DNA of 64,000 bases from an uncultured Mycoplasmatota bacterium (GCA_900548695.1 URLC01000002.1:251352-315351); one strand, 5' to 3'. Shown: positions 17,229 to 26,153, counted from the first letter of the stretch. Numbers and translations are program-made. The notes: generated by a model not told the origin, from the letters alone.

Positions 17229-17675
17229 ATGGATTGGAAGCAGTATTGTTTTTATATGCAAGAGATAAGTGTTTTTAATAGATTGTTATTGCACCAAAGA
17301 TCTTTATTGGAATTATCAACTAATGAAATTGATTGTTTATCAAGAATAGCTCTTTCGAAAGAGTTATTATCTGCTAGTGAAGTTATAGAGCAGATGAGTA
17401 GTAATAAGGTTAGTTTATCTAGAATTATAAAGAGATTATTAAAATATGGCTATTTGCTAAAGGTCAATAATCCTAATGATTCTAGGAGTTATTATTTAAA
17501 AATAACACCTAAAGGAAAAAAAGTATTAAAAAAGGATTATGAAAAATTGATTTTACCAATAAAAATTTTGAGTGATAGTATGGAAGATAAACAATTTTTA
17601 GAATTTATGAATCAAATTAGTCATATGAATCAGATTTTAAAAGATTATTATCATGATAGGGAGGAATGTGAATGA
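17229..17675 (+). CDS. MarR-family transcriptional regulator
   Basis: A 148-residue winged-helix repressor. The DNA-binding core is LSASEVIEQMSSNKVSLSRIIKRLLKYGYL, followed by the wing PNDSRSYYLKITPKGKKVL, both typical of MarR. Terminal helices would form the dimer. AAAGGAGG precedes the ATG. It overlaps the FUSC exporter by 4 nt (ATGA), and a 23-bp palindrome sits on the promoter, so it most likely represses itself and the exporter until a small, probably aromatic or phenolic, ligand binds. The ligand is inferred from the partner gene only. Confidence 0.9.
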   Translation: MDWKQYCFYMQEISVFNRLLLHQRSLLELSTNEIDCLSRIALSKELLSASEVIEQMSSNKVSLSRIIKRLLKYGYLLKVNNPNDSRSYYLKITPKGKKVLKKDYEKLILPIKILSDSMEDKQFLEFMNQISHMNQILKDYYHDREECE

Positions 17676-18718
17676 AATTTTATGATTTACTTCAACTTAG
17701 TACCAAGGATTTAAAAACTAAAATAAAAAATGCATCTTGTAGAGATAAAAAGCGCTATTGGAAAGCTTTAATTATAAAAGATGTTCTTTGTGTTTTCTTC
17801 GCTATTTTTTTTATTGTGTTTTTTAATCATATTTTTGGAGAAAAAAATAGTAGTGTAGCTGTTGTTATTTTCTGTATCTTATTAGGAATAAGATTTGTGG
17901 ATTTTGATTATAAATTATCAACGTCGATTTTAAATTTATTTATTACATTTTTAATTATTATATTGGGACCATATTTGAATAGTATTTTGAATCCGGCATT
18001 TTCTTTTTTTATAAATTTTTTCTTGTTAATGATAATTCTGATTATGACTTGTGAACAGCCTATGTATGGTAACAGTAGTTTGTATGTTTTTGGTTATATA
18101 TTACTTTTTTCATCACCGGTATATGGTCATGATATGTTTCTTAGAATATTAGAAATGTTGGTTGGCTTTGTTATTTGTGCATTGGTACTTTATAGAAGAT
18201 GCAAACAAAAGGAATACAAGAAGAGTTTTAAGGATATTTTGAAGTCTTTTTCTATTGATGATGATAAGTGTAAGTGGCAAATTAAATTAGCTTTAGGAAT
18301 TAGTTTGGGTATTTTTATTGGTTCTTTATTAAAACTTGAACGGATTATGTGGACGGGAATTGCGATTATGTCAGTTTTAACTCCTTATTATGATACACCA
18401 CATAATAGAATTAAGGATAGAGTTTTAGGAGTTATAGTTGGCTCTTTTGCTTTTTTAGTTATTTATAATATTGTTCCTAATAGTTATATTAGTTTAATTG
18501 GTCCATTATCTGGTTTAACACTTGGACTTTGTGCTAGTTATAAGTGGAGTAGTATATTCAATTGTTTTGGAGCTTTACTTGTTGCTTCTAGTATTTATGG
18601 AGGATTTCAAGCTACTTTCTTAAGAATTGAAAATAACTTGTTTGGTTGTTTATTTGCATTTATCTTTTATGTTATTTTTAATCAGTTTTATGAAAGAATT
18701 TCAGCTTATTTTAGTTAA
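17672..18718 (+). CDS. FUSC-family (aromatic acid exporter-like) membrane protein
   Basis: A 348-residue protein with two blocks of hydrophobic helices (about 35-165 and 205-345) around a short charged middle. The second block holds the FUSC_2 signature: KLALGISLGIFIGSLL, MWTGIAIMSVLTPYYDTP, RIKDRVLGVIVGS. Relatives export aromatic carboxylic acids and other weak acids. Members are usually longer; this one lacks the extended soluble domain. Translationally coupled to the MarR gene. Its TAA stop interleaves with the TAA of the opposing gene (shared TTAA at 18715-18718). Confidence 0.85.
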   Translation: MKFYDLLQLSTKDLKTKIKNASCRDKKRYWKALIIKDVLCVFFAIFFIVFFNHIFGEKNSSVAVVIFCILLGIRFVDFDYKLSTSILNLFITFLIIILGPYLNSILNPAFSFFINFFLLMIILIMTCEQPMYGNSSLYVFGYILLFSSPVYGHDMFLRILEMLVGFVICALVLYRRCKQKEYKKSFKDILKSFSIDDDKCKWQIKLALGISLGIFIGSLLKLERIMWTGIAIMSVLTPYYDTPHNRIKDRVLGVIVGSFAFLVIYNIVPNSYISLIGPLSGLTLGLCASYKWSSIFNCFGALLVASSIYGGFQATFLRIENNLFGCLFAFIFYVIFNQFYERISAYFS

Positions 18719-19074
18719 TTCTTTTTATTAATACCAATCATGCCACCCAAAATACTTGTAATTAAGATAATAGCGTCATATAGAATTAAGCGGATTTTAA
18801 TTTCACTATTTGTTAATAGTATTAGGATAAAAAATAAAGTAATTATAAATATGCCTAGTTTTAGGCCTTCTAGATAACCTTTATTGGAAGCTTTTTTTCC
18901 TAGCATTATAGAACTAATTAAAATTGTGAAAAGAAGAATTAGTAATTTTCCTACTTGATATATGTTATTAGATATAATGTTAAAATGATATAAAGTCGTT
19001 AGTAAAACAAAAAATATTATAAATATAATCATAGTAAATAGAAAATGAAAAAGATATTTTTTAATTTTATTCAT
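18715..19074 (-). CDS. TIGR04086-family (YrzE-like) membrane protein
   Basis: A 119-residue protein with four hydrophobic helices. The pattern GKKASNKGYLEGLKLG in the middle and SILGGMIGINKKN at the end matches TIGR04086, a Firmicutes family often found beside yajC, with no known function. RBS AGGTG precedes the ATG. The nearest regulated neighbour is DUF421, divergently transcribed. Confidence 0.8.
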   Translation of the reverse strand: MNKIKKYLFHFLFTMIIFIIFFVLLTTLYHFNIISNNIYQVGKLLILLFTILISSIMLGKKASNKGYLEGLKLGIFIITLFFILILLTNSEIKIRLILYDAIILITSILGGMIGINKKN

Positions 19075-19147
19075 CGTAACACCTCAATTTATATTATGTT
19101 TTAGTATAAAAAATATGAAATGATTTAAACTATTATTAGGTGATATG

Positions 19148-19792
19148 ATGAATTATTTTATTGTGTTAGGAAAAACATTGTTCTTTTATTTTTTGATTAC
19201 TATAATTTATAGAATTATGGGTAAAAGAGAAGTAGGAGAACTTTCTATCATGGACTTGATTGTTTCCATTTTTATAGCTGAATTGGCTGCAATTTCGATT
19301 GATAATTATAAAGAAAATATTTTTATTTCTATTGTGCCTATTTTGGCTTTGGTAATAATTCAAATAGTATTATCTAGGATTTCTTTAAAAAGTTCTAAAG
19401 TTCGTAGTTTGATTGATGGAGATCCTTCCGTTATTATTGAACGTGGAAAAGTAAATTTTAGAGAAATGCTTAAGCAACGATATAATTTAGATGATTTATT
19501 AGTGCAACTTAGAAATAGGGGTATTAAATCCATTGAAGAAGTAGATTATGCTATTTTAGAAACGAGTGGTAAATTATCAGTATTTAAAAAGGATGATGAT
19601 AAAAATAGAGTTTATCCACTTCCTGTAATTATTGATGGAAAGGTTCAAAAAGATGTATTATATCAGATAGGTAAAGATAATTCTTGGCTTATGGATACTT
19701 TAAGAAAAGAAAATTATCAGTTAGAAGATGTTTTTTATGCTTTTTATCAAAAGAAAAAATTATTTTTAATTCGTAAAGAAACAATAAATTGA
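19148..19792 (+). CDS. DUF421 (YetF-family) membrane protein
   Basis: A 214-residue protein. Three N-terminal helices contain the family signature YRIMGKREVGELSIMDLIVSIFIAELA (with the GKRE core). The cytoplasmic domain has LIDGDPSVIIERGK, LLVQLRNRGIKSIEEVDYAILETSGKLSVF, the diagnostic DUF421 block. Members affect spore germination or germinant-independent membrane processes in Bacillus (YetF family), but the molecular job is unknown. Two adjacent ATGs exist at 19145 and 19148; the second keeps the 3-nt gap after AGGTGAT seen at other genes here. Confidence 0.88.
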   Translation: MNYFIVLGKTLFFYFLITIIYRIMGKREVGELSIMDLIVSIFIAELAAISIDNYKENIFISIVPILALVIIQIVLSRISLKSSKVRSLIDGDPSVIIERGKVNFREMLKQRYNLDDLLVQLRNRGIKSIEEVDYAILETSGKLSVFKKDDDKNRVYPLPVIIDGKVQKDVLYQIGKDNSWLMDTLRKENYQLEDVFYAFYQKKKLFLIRKETIN

Positions 19793-19812
19793 CAAATAAC
19801 GTTTTTATTATT

Positions 19813-19821
19813 TGCTACTAT
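19813..19821 (+). promoter_or_regulatory. Extended -10 before the GHL10 gene
   Basis: TG-c-TACTAT. A TTGACA overlaps the previous stop (19789-19794), but the 21-bp gap is too long for a standard pair. Confidence 0.45.
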
Positions 19822-19837
19822 GTAGTTGGTGATAAAT

Positions 19838-20995
19838 TTGTGGAAAAAAATATTTGTTGTTTTAATTCTTATTTTTTTGCTTTACCTTTTTTTAGGGGAT
19901 AATAATGTTAGTATAGAAAAAGAAATTGAAAAAAGGGGAGTTTTTGTCAGCTATATTGAACTGTCACATTATTTAAAGGGAAAGGATAAAGAGCAAGGGG
20001 TAGAAGAGATTAATAAAATAGTTAATAATTTAAAAAAGATGAATTTTAATATGATTATTCTTCAGGTAAGAACATTTAGTGATGCTATTTATCCTTCTAA
20101 TATCTATCCTTGGAGTGAGACGATTAGTGGGCAAGAGGGAGTCTCACCTGGATATGATATTTTACAGACATTTATTGATGTATCACACAAGAATGGTATC
20201 GAGCTTCATGCGTGGATTAATCCTTATCGGGTTAGAGGGGATGAAGATACTACTGATTTAGCGGTTACTAATCCAGCATTTTCTTATTTAAATAGTGATG
20301 CAGTATATGTAAGTGATGGTGTTTTTTATAATCCTGCCAAGGAAGAAGTAAAACAACTTATCGTGGATGGTGTAGAAGAAATTGTGCAAAAATACCCCGT
20401 TGATGGTATTTTGTTCGATGATTATTTTTATCCTAATTTAGAGATTGACTTGAATGATTATAATGATTATAAAAAAGAACATCCAGGTGTTTCTATTTCA
20501 GAATATCGGTTGTTTCAAGTTTCTGATTTAGTACAAAGAGTTTATCAAGTCTGTCATCAACATAAAGTATTATTTGGTGTTTCACCTGATGGAAATATTG
20601 ACAATAATTATCAAAAACATTTTGCTGATGTTAAAAAATGGGGGAGAAAAATAGGATATGTTGATTATCTGATGCCTCAAATTTATTATGGTTTTTATAA
20701 TGAGGCTAGAGCTTTTTATGATACTTTAAAAGAGTGGGGAGCAGTAGCAACAAAAGTTTCTTTGATGCCAGCTTTAGCTTTTTATAAAGTGGGAACTGTT
20801 GATAATTATGCTAAAAGTGGAAAAGAAGAATGGCTTGAGAATGATGATATTATTATGAGAGAAGTGTTACTTTCAAGAAATTTAAATAATTATACAGGTT
20901 TTTCTTTGTTTCGCTATGACTATCTCTTTAATTCTACTTTACAGTCACAAACAACGATGCAAGAGGTAAAAAATATGAAAAAGATATTAAAATAA
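19838..20995 (+). CDS. Membrane-anchored GHL10-type glycoside hydrolase (DUF187)
   Basis: A 385-residue protein: one N-terminal membrane helix, then a (beta/alpha)8-like GHL10 domain. Family blocks are RGVFVSY near 27, MNFNMIILQVRTFSDAIYPS near 68, GIELHAWINPYRV near 122, the DGILFDDYFYP block near 190 (likely acidic catalytic residues) and YVDYLMPQIYYGF near 265. Relatives such as YngK-type proteins are thought to act on envelope glycans; the substrate is unknown. No ATG fits. GGTGAT at 19828-19833 points to a TTG start at 19838 (LWKKIF read as MWKKIF), an inference from spacing. Confidence 0.82.
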   Translation: MWKKIFVVLILIFLLYLFLGDNNVSIEKEIEKRGVFVSYIELSHYLKGKDKEQGVEEINKIVNNLKKMNFNMIILQVRTFSDAIYPSNIYPWSETISGQEGVSPGYDILQTFIDVSHKNGIELHAWINPYRVRGDEDTTDLAVTNPAFSYLNSDAVYVSDGVFYNPAKEEVKQLIVDGVEEIVQKYPVDGILFDDYFYPNLEIDLNDYNDYKKEHPGVSISEYRLFQVSDLVQRVYQVCHQHKVLFGVSPDGNIDNNYQKHFADVKKWGRKIGYVDYLMPQIYYGFYNEARAFYDTLKEWGAVATKVSLMPALAFYKVGTVDNYAKSGKEEWLENDDIIMREVLLSRNLNNYTGFSLFRYDYLFNSTLQSQTTMQEVKNMKKILK

Positions 20996-21015
20996 ACTTT
21001 AATTTTTTTAATTTA

Positions 21016-21024
21016 TGTTATAAT
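21016..21024 (+). promoter_or_regulatory. Extended -10 of the first prepilin
   Basis: TG-t-TATAAT, 11 nt ahead of AGGTGAT. Confidence 0.6.
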
Positions 21025-21041
21025 GGTTGTAAGGTGATGAT

Positions 21042-21578
21042 ATGAGAAAGTTAAATAAAAAAGGTTTTACTTTAATTGAATTATTGGCTGCTATGGTAAT
21101 TTTGGCGGCTATTATGGTTATTGCAGTTCCAAATGTTATGGGAATTTTAAATAACAGTAAATCCAATGCTTATGTGGAAGATGCTAAAAAGCTTTTATCT
21201 TTGGCCGAGTATAGATTTCGAAGCGATAGTAGTATTAAACGTCCTGCTAAGGGTAAATGCATTGTTATGACTCTTAAGTATTTAGATAACTCAGAACTTG
21301 ATAATGCACCTAATAATGGTGCTTATGATAAGTCTAAATCGTTTGTAGTTGTAAAGAATGCTCCTCAGAATTCAAAAAATCATTATGTATATTCTGTTTC
21401 ATTAGTTGAAAAATTGGAGAATGGAACCTATCGTGGAATTCCATTAAAAAGTTATGAAGATTTATATAATAATGAATCTAATAAATTGGTAAAGAATGGT
21501 GCTAATAATTTTATAGATCCAAAGTCTGCTGGCTGTGGTACTGGTGAGGGCGTTATTTATGAAGAGCCGGTTAGTTAA
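21042..21578 (+). CDS. Type IV prepilin (pilin 1)
   Basis: A 178-residue prepilin. The leader is short and basic with the cleavage site NKKG^FTLIEL: glycine at -1, phenylalanine at +1 and glutamate at +5, followed by the hydrophobic assembly helix. Two cysteines (C73, C165) could form a disulphide loop near the C-terminus. The globular part has no recognised domain. The matching processing enzyme PilD lies at 56030. It has its own promoter and is followed by a second prepilin with another promoter, so the two can be expressed at different levels. Confidence 0.9.
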   Translation: MRKLNKKGFTLIELLAAMVILAAIMVIAVPNVMGILNNSKSNAYVEDAKKLLSLAEYRFRSDSSIKRPAKGKCIVMTLKYLDNSELDNAPNNGAYDKSKSFVVVKNAPQNSKNHYVYSVSLVEKLENGTYRGIPLKSYEDLYNNESNKLVKNGANNFIDPKSAGCGTGEGVIYEEPVS

Positions 21579-21596
21579 TTGTCAAATGCTTGTCAA
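21579..21596 (+). repeat. Phased direct repeat upstream of pilin 2 promoter
   Basis: TTGTCAA at 21579-21585 and again at 21590-21596, an 11-bp period, i.e. one helical turn. The pair ends 16 bp ahead of the -35 box of pilin 2, a typical place for an activator. Confidence 0.5.
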
Positions 21597-21611
21597 TTTC
21601 ATTTTTGGTGA

Positions 21612-21640
21612 TTGCAATTATAAAAAAAGTTTGTTATGAT
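21612..21640 (+). promoter_or_regulatory. Promoter of pilin 2
   Basis: TTGCAA (21612-21617), 17-bp spacer, TATGAT (21635-21640) with an extended TG at 21632-21633. Confidence 0.65.
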
Positions 21641-21673
21641 TATTTATGTAAGATAGAAAGAGAGGATTTTATA

Positions 21674-22216
21674 ATGAAAAAATTAAACAAAAATGGGTTT
21701 ACCCTAATTGAATTGTTGGCGGTTATCGTTATTATGGGTATTTTAATGATGGTAGCAATTCCAGCAATGACTCGTTACATTGAAAATGCCAGAAAGGATA
21801 CTTTCATGGATACTGCTAAGCAATATGTTAACTCAGTAAGAAACTTATGGGCTTCAGATAGTATTGTTTGTGGTACTGAGAATACTATTGCGACTGCACT
21901 TCCAGCTGGAACTTATTATGTACCTATTGATTCATCTACTGATGAGAATGATCAGATTCTTGAATCAGGTGGTAAATCTTCATGGAGTAATGCAGATGTT
22001 AAAGGGTATGTTAAGATGGAAGTTTCTACTGATACATCAACAAATAAGAATACCACTAAATATTATGTTAATTTAGCAGATAAAAATGGACATGGAATTA
22101 ACAACGATACTACAATTGCTGATAAGTTAGTTCGTGCTGATGTTAAGACTAGTGGAGCTACACAAAAAACTGCTCCTACTGGTACACCAACTCCAGTTGA
22201 ATGTAAGGTAAATTAG
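21674..22216 (+). CDS. Type IV prepilin (pilin 2, likely major subunit)
   Basis: A 180-residue prepilin. KKLNKNG^FTLIELLAVIVIMG gives an almost ideal class III signal with E5 after cleavage. Two cysteines, C66 and C177, sit at positions like those of pilin 1. The C-terminal half is rich in Thr, Ser and Asp (TDTSTNKNTTKY, TAPTGTPTP), as is common for exposed pilins. The open frame runs back to 21590, but the promoter lies inside that part and GAGAGGA precedes the ATG at 21674. Its own strong promoter and terminator suggest the main pilin; this is an inference. Confidence 0.9.
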   Translation: MKKLNKNGFTLIELLAVIVIMGILMMVAIPAMTRYIENARKDTFMDTAKQYVNSVRNLWASDSIVCGTENTIATALPAGTYYVPIDSSTDENDQILESGGKSSWSNADVKGYVKMEVSTDTSTNKNTTKYYVNLADKNGHGINNDTTIADKLVRADVKTSGATQKTAPTGTPTPVECKVN

Positions 22217-22231
22217 ACTTGGATGTTGTTT

Positions 22232-22255
22232 AGACTTCTTCGGAAGTCTTTTTCT
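22232..22255 (+). terminator. UUCG-tetraloop terminator after pilin 2
   Basis: AGACTTC (22232-22238) and GAAGTCT (22243-22249) close a TTCG loop on a C-G pair, the exceptionally stable cUUCGg tetraloop, then a T-run. Confidence 0.9.
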
Positions 22256-22268
22256 TTTTCTTGTTTTT

Positions 22269-22277
22269 TGATATACT
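22269..22277 (+). promoter_or_regulatory. Extended -10 of nfo
   Basis: TG-a-TATACT, right behind the T-rich end of the pilin terminator. Confidence 0.55.
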
Positions 22278-22295
22278 AGTTTCGGAGGTAGATGT

Positions 22296-23180
22296 ATGTT
22301 ATTAATTGGTAGTCATGTTGGTTTTAAAAAAGATAGTCAACTTCTTGGTAGTTTAAAAGAGGCTTTAAGTTATGGAGCTAATACTTTTATGTTTTATACT
22401 GGGGCTCCACAAAATACTAGTCGTTATCCGATTCAGGATGGATTAACTTTAGAGGCTCTTTCTTTAATGAAAGATCAGGAGATTGATTATTCTAAAGTGG
22501 TAGTTCATGCTCCTTATATTATCAATTTAGCTAATGATAAAGACCCTGATAAATTTATGTTTTCTGTTCGTTTTTTACAAGAAGAATTAGAACGTTGCGA
22601 ATTGTTAGGAATTAAGCAAATAGTATTACATCCTGGTAGTCATGTTGGGCTTGGTAAAGATATCGCTATTTCTAATATTGCGAAAGGACTTAATATGATT
22701 TTGGGAACGCACCCTGTTACTATTTTACTTGAAACAATGGCTGGAAAAGGAACTGAGGTTGGATCTTCTTTGGAAGAAGTTAAACGTATTATTGATTTAG
22801 TTGATGATAAGGAACATATTGGAGTATGTCTTGATACTTGTCATTTAAATGATGCTGGATATGATATGAGTGATTTTGATAAATTTTTAGAGGAATTTGA
22901 TGCGATTATTGGTCTTGATAAGATCGGTTGTATTCATATTAATGATAGTAAAAATGTTAGGGGATCTCATAAAGATCGTCATGAAAATTTTGGGTTTGGG
23001 ACACTTGGGTTTGATACTTTAATTTCTATTGTTTATCATGAAAAATTAGAAAATGTACCTAAAATATTAGAAACGCCTTATGTTGATAGAGAGTATGCTC
23101 CATATAGATATGAAATAGAAATGATTAAAAATAAAAAATTTGATTCTAATTTACTAGAAAAAATAAGAAAACAAGTATAA
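22296..23180 (+). CDS. nfo: Endonuclease IV (AP endonuclease)
   Basis: Cuts DNA at abasic sites in base-excision repair. The 294-residue protein has the trinuclear zinc ligands in order: GSHVGF at the start, VHAPY near 71, VLHPGSHVG near 108, ILLETMAGKG near 145, CLDTCHLNDAGYD near 182 and HINDSKN then HENFGFG near 215-235. All are canonical. GGAGGTAG precedes the ATG. It ends exactly where the opposing DUF2624 gene begins its stop codon. In Bacillus, nfo (yqfS) and the DUF2624 gene yqfT are also neighbours. Confidence 0.96.
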   Translation: MLLIGSHVGFKKDSQLLGSLKEALSYGANTFMFYTGAPQNTSRYPIQDGLTLEALSLMKDQEIDYSKVVVHAPYIINLANDKDPDKFMFSVRFLQEELERCELLGIKQIVLHPGSHVGLGKDIAISNIAKGLNMILGTHPVTILLETMAGKGTEVGSSLEEVKRIIDLVDDKEHIGVCLDTCHLNDAGYDMSDFDKFLEEFDAIIGLDKIGCIHINDSKNVRGSHKDRHENFGFGTLGFDTLISIVYHEKLENVPKILETPYVDREYAPYRYEIEMIKNKKFDSNLLEKIRKQV

Positions 23181-23432
23181 CTATAAATACTTGTTCTTTT
23201 GTTCTTTATATAGATTTATAACTTGATTATATAAAGTTGGATTAATTTCTTTTTGTAATTCTTTAAAACTTGTTTCATTTCCATCTAAAATTTCGCTATA
23301 ATTTTTCATTATAAATTGATATAATATATTTGCATCGTTAGTTGTTAGAGGGATATTTATGTTTTTTGCATAATCTAGTATTATTTTAGGTGTCAGATTT
23401 GGTAACCAGTGTTTTATTAATTGTTTATACAT
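23181..23432 (-). CDS. DUF2624 (YqfT-like) small protein
   Basis: An 83-residue soluble helical protein. The pattern LTPKIILDYAKNINIPLTTNDANILYQFI resembles the DUF2624 family of Bacillales, and the next-door nfo gene supports this because yqfS-yqfT are adjacent in Bacillus. Here the gene is turned around relative to nfo and the two stop codons abut. Function unknown. RBS GAGGTGAA precedes the ATG. Confidence 0.7.
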   Translation of the reverse strand: MYKQLIKHWLPNLTPKIILDYAKNINIPLTTNDANILYQFIMKNYSEILDGNETSFKELQKEINPTLYNQVINLYKEQKNKYL

Positions 23433-23475
23433 AATTCACCTCTAATAAAATATATGAAATAAGTTTTAAAAAATG

Positions 23476-23484
23476 TGTTAGAAT
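23476..23484 (+). promoter_or_regulatory. Extended -10 of the class B PBP
   Basis: TG-t-TAGAAT, 25 nt ahead of the TTG start. Confidence 0.5.
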
Positions 23485-23508
23485 AGATATTAGAGAAGAG
23501 GGATATAC

Positions 23509-25572
23509 TTGAAAAAACTTAATTTAAATCAACCTGAAAAAAAGATTAACTATAGTCAAATTATTCAAAAGAGATTTTTAGTTTTTTTGGTAGTTCTTCT
23601 TGTTTTGTTTTCGATATTAGGAATAAAACTTTATTCTGTTATGATTTTTAATAATCGTGAATATAAAAGTCAGTTAAAAGAGTTATCTTATACAAAAGTA
23701 GAAGGTACTAGTGCTCCTAGAGGTAGAATTTATGATCGAAATTATAATGTTATTGTTGATAATAAAGCAGTTAAAAGTATTACTTATAAAAAAGATAAGG
23801 GTGTTAGTATTAATGATATGATTGAACTTGCTTATTTAGTTTCACCACATTTAGAGCTTAATTATGCTAGTTTGACCGATAGGGCTAAAAGAGAATTTTA
23901 TTTGGCTAAGTATCCAGATTTATGTAATAAGAAGATTACAAATCGTGAAAAAGAAAAGGTTAAGATTGGTGAACTTAGTACTAAAGATTTAGAAGAATTT
24001 AAGATAAAAAGAATTACAGAAGAAGAGTTAAGTAGTCTTAATGATATTGATTTAAAAGCAGCTTATTTATTTTATTTGATGAATAAGGGGTATACATATG
24101 ATGAAAAGATTATTAAGGAAAATGCTACTGATACCGAATATGCGTATATTGCTGAAAATAATGAAATATTGGAAGGTTTTAATACAAAACTTGATTGGGA
24201 AAGAGTCTATCCTTATGGTGATACCTTAAGAAGTATTTTGGGTACAGTTTCAACTACTACACAAGGTGTGCCAGTTGAAGAAAAAGATGAGTATTTGAAA
24301 AAGGGTTATGCTTTAAATGATAGGGTTGGACTTAGTTATCTTGAAAAAGAGTATGAAGAATATTTAAAGGGTGAGAAAGTTTCTTATCAAGTTGTTAATT
24401 CACACGACTTAAAACTTATTAAAGAAGGAAAAAGAGGTAATGATATTGTTTTATCTATTGATATTAGACTTCAACAGGAAGTAGAACGGATATTAACTGA
24501 GGAGGTTTTAAAGACTAAGAAAGAACCTAATACACAGTATTATGATCATTCTAGTGTCATTATTCAAGATCCTAATACAGGTGAAATCTTGGCTATGGCT
24601 TCTAAGAAGTTAGTAGGTGATAAAGTAGTTGATAATACAGCTAGTGTCTTTACTTTACCGATTACACCAGGTTCTGTTGTTAAGGGTGCTTCGATGTTAG
24701 TTGGATATAATACAGGAGCAGTTAAAATGGGTGAATATATGGTAGATGAGTGTGTTAAGATCGCTGGTGCTCCGGAAAAATGTTCTTCAGTTAATAATCT
24801 TGGAACTATTAATGATATTACAGCATTAGCGAAAAGTAGTAATGTTTATCAATTTAAAGCAGCTATTCGGGTTAATGGTCAAGAATATAGAAGAGGAATG
24901 AAACTTAATTTTAATCAAAAAGCATTTGATACTTATCGTGAAATGTATCATTCATTTGGATTAGGTGTGAAAACAGGAATAGATTTACCTGGTGAAGATG
25001 ATGGTTATGGTGCTAAAAAGGATACTAGTTCTGGTAATTTGCTTGATTTTGTCATGGGTCAGTATGAATCGTATACACCTATGCAATTATCTCAATATGT
25101 TACAACAATTGCGAATGGTGGTGAGAGATTAGTTCCTCATTTATTAAAAGAAGTTCATGCTTCTACTGAGGATGAGTCGTTAGGCAAAACTATTTTGTCA
25201 GTGGATAGGAAAGTTTTAAATACAATTGATACTAAACCAGAATATATGGCTAGGGTTAAAGAGGGATTTTATGCAGTTATGCATGCTCCTGGTGGTTATG
25301 GTCGAGGTTATATTGATGATAAGTTTGATGCTGCTGGGAAAACGGGTACTTCTCAAAGTTTTATTGATAAGGATGGAAATGGTATCATTGATACTGAAAC
25401 TATTACATCTTCATTTGTTGGTTATGCTCCTGCTAATAACCCTAAAATGAGTATTTTGGTTACTTCTCCAAACTCATCTCATCCTAATTCTAATACAGAC
25501 TATGCTAGTTTAGTTACTTTACATATTACGAAGGCAGTTACTAATAAATTTTTTGAATTATATGGTTATTAA
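23509..25572 (+). CDS. Class B penicillin-binding protein (transpeptidase)
   Basis: A peptidoglycan transpeptidase of 687 residues. One membrane helix lies at about 22-46, followed by the PBP dimerisation domain (APRGRIYDRNYNVI at 69-82 is its signature) and the catalytic domain: SVVK at 389-392 with the active serine, SSN at 443-445, KTGT at 611-614. There is no glycosyltransferase domain, and no PASTA repeats follow, so it looks like a PBP2/PbpA-type elongation enzyme rather than FtsI with PASTA. It uses a TTG start with AGAGGGAT upstream. It is monocistronic between its extended -10 and a terminator. No rodA or ftsW is adjacent. Confidence 0.92.
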   Translation: MKKLNLNQPEKKINYSQIIQKRFLVFLVVLLVLFSILGIKLYSVMIFNNREYKSQLKELSYTKVEGTSAPRGRIYDRNYNVIVDNKAVKSITYKKDKGVSINDMIELAYLVSPHLELNYASLTDRAKREFYLAKYPDLCNKKITNREKEKVKIGELSTKDLEEFKIKRITEEELSSLNDIDLKAAYLFYLMNKGYTYDEKIIKENATDTEYAYIAENNEILEGFNTKLDWERVYPYGDTLRSILGTVSTTTQGVPVEEKDEYLKKGYALNDRVGLSYLEKEYEEYLKGEKVSYQVVNSHDLKLIKEGKRGNDIVLSIDIRLQQEVERILTEEVLKTKKEPNTQYYDHSSVIIQDPNTGEILAMASKKLVGDKVVDNTASVFTLPITPGSVVKGASMLVGYNTGAVKMGEYMVDECVKIAGAPEKCSSVNNLGTINDITALAKSSNVYQFKAAIRVNGQEYRRGMKLNFNQKAFDTYREMYHSFGLGVKTGIDLPGEDDGYGAKKDTSSGNLLDFVMGQYESYTPMQLSQYVTTIANGGERLVPHLLKEVHASTEDESLGKTILSVDRKVLNTIDTKPEYMARVKEGFYAVMHAPGGYGRGYIDDKFDAAGKTGTSQSFIDKDGNGIIDTETITSSFVGYAPANNPKMSILVTSPNSSHPNSNTDYASLVTLHITKAVTNKFFELYGY

Positions 25573-25602
25573 AAAGAAAAGTTGCAATTTTTCTTTTTTT
25601 TT
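25571..25602 (+). terminator. Terminator after the PBP gene
   Basis: AAAAAGAAAA (25571-25580) pairs with TTTTCTTTTT (25589-25598); the T-run continues into the next extended -10. Confidence 0.7.
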
Positions 25603-25610
25603 GATATAGT
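25602..25610 (+). promoter_or_regulatory. Extended -10 of the gene at 25634
   Basis: TG-a-TATAGT fused to the end of the PBP terminator. Confidence 0.5.
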
Positions 25611-25633
25611 ATGTCGGGAATTGGAGTGAGGTT

Positions 25634-26068
25634 ATGGAAAATGGAAAATATCAGGAATTAGTACTTGGACTATATACTGCTTGCGCTAATAGTTATCCAG
25701 AAAAAGATTCTAATGAGGTTTTTAAAGATCATATTTCATTATTAAAAGCTGCTTCTGATATTAGCGGTGATGTTGATGGCGATTTAGCTTCTGTTTTATC
25801 AATGATGACTTTATCAGTCGAAAAAAGACCAGATTTGTCCTTTGTAGATAGAATTTCTTTTGTCTATGGGATGAGTAGAGCTAAGATAGAGTTATCAACT
25901 TTTGGATATGACTTTTTTAATCGACAAGGAAGATATGAAGAAGCTTATAAAGAATTTAGAATTATGGATGAAAATCTTATTGATCGCTATAATATTGATC
26001 AAGCTTCTTTGGGATATGAACAAGCAATTTTGTGGCAAGTAAAACCGAGGTTTTTGGAAAAGAAGTAA
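25634..26068 (+). CDS. Unknown small soluble protein
   Basis: I do not recognise this 144-residue protein. It is acidic, without signal or membrane segment, and appears mostly helical. A DVDGD string near residue 46 resembles a calcium-binding turn but is isolated, so I draw no conclusion. It ends LWQVKPRFLEKK. GGAGTGAGG precedes the ATG. Its promoter is its own and rpmG follows with a separate promoter. Confidence 0.65.
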   Translation: MENGKYQELVLGLYTACANSYPEKDSNEVFKDHISLLKAASDISGDVDGDLASVLSMMTLSVEKRPDLSFVDRISFVYGMSRAKIELSTFGYDFFNRQGRYEEAYKEFRIMDENLIDRYNIDQASLGYEQAILWQVKPRFLEKK

Positions 26069-26096
26069 AAAACAAGTAATTATTGTAAAAAATCTT

Positions 26097-26124
26097 TTGC
26101 AATTTATCGTTTTTTTGATATAAT
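26097..26124 (+). promoter_or_regulatory. Promoter of rpmG (and probably efp)
   Basis: TTGCAA (26097-26102), 16-bp spacer, TATAAT (26119-26124) with extended TG at 26116-26117. Confidence 0.65.
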
Positions 26125-26153
26125 ACCTATAGACGTGTAAGGAGGGATAGAAA

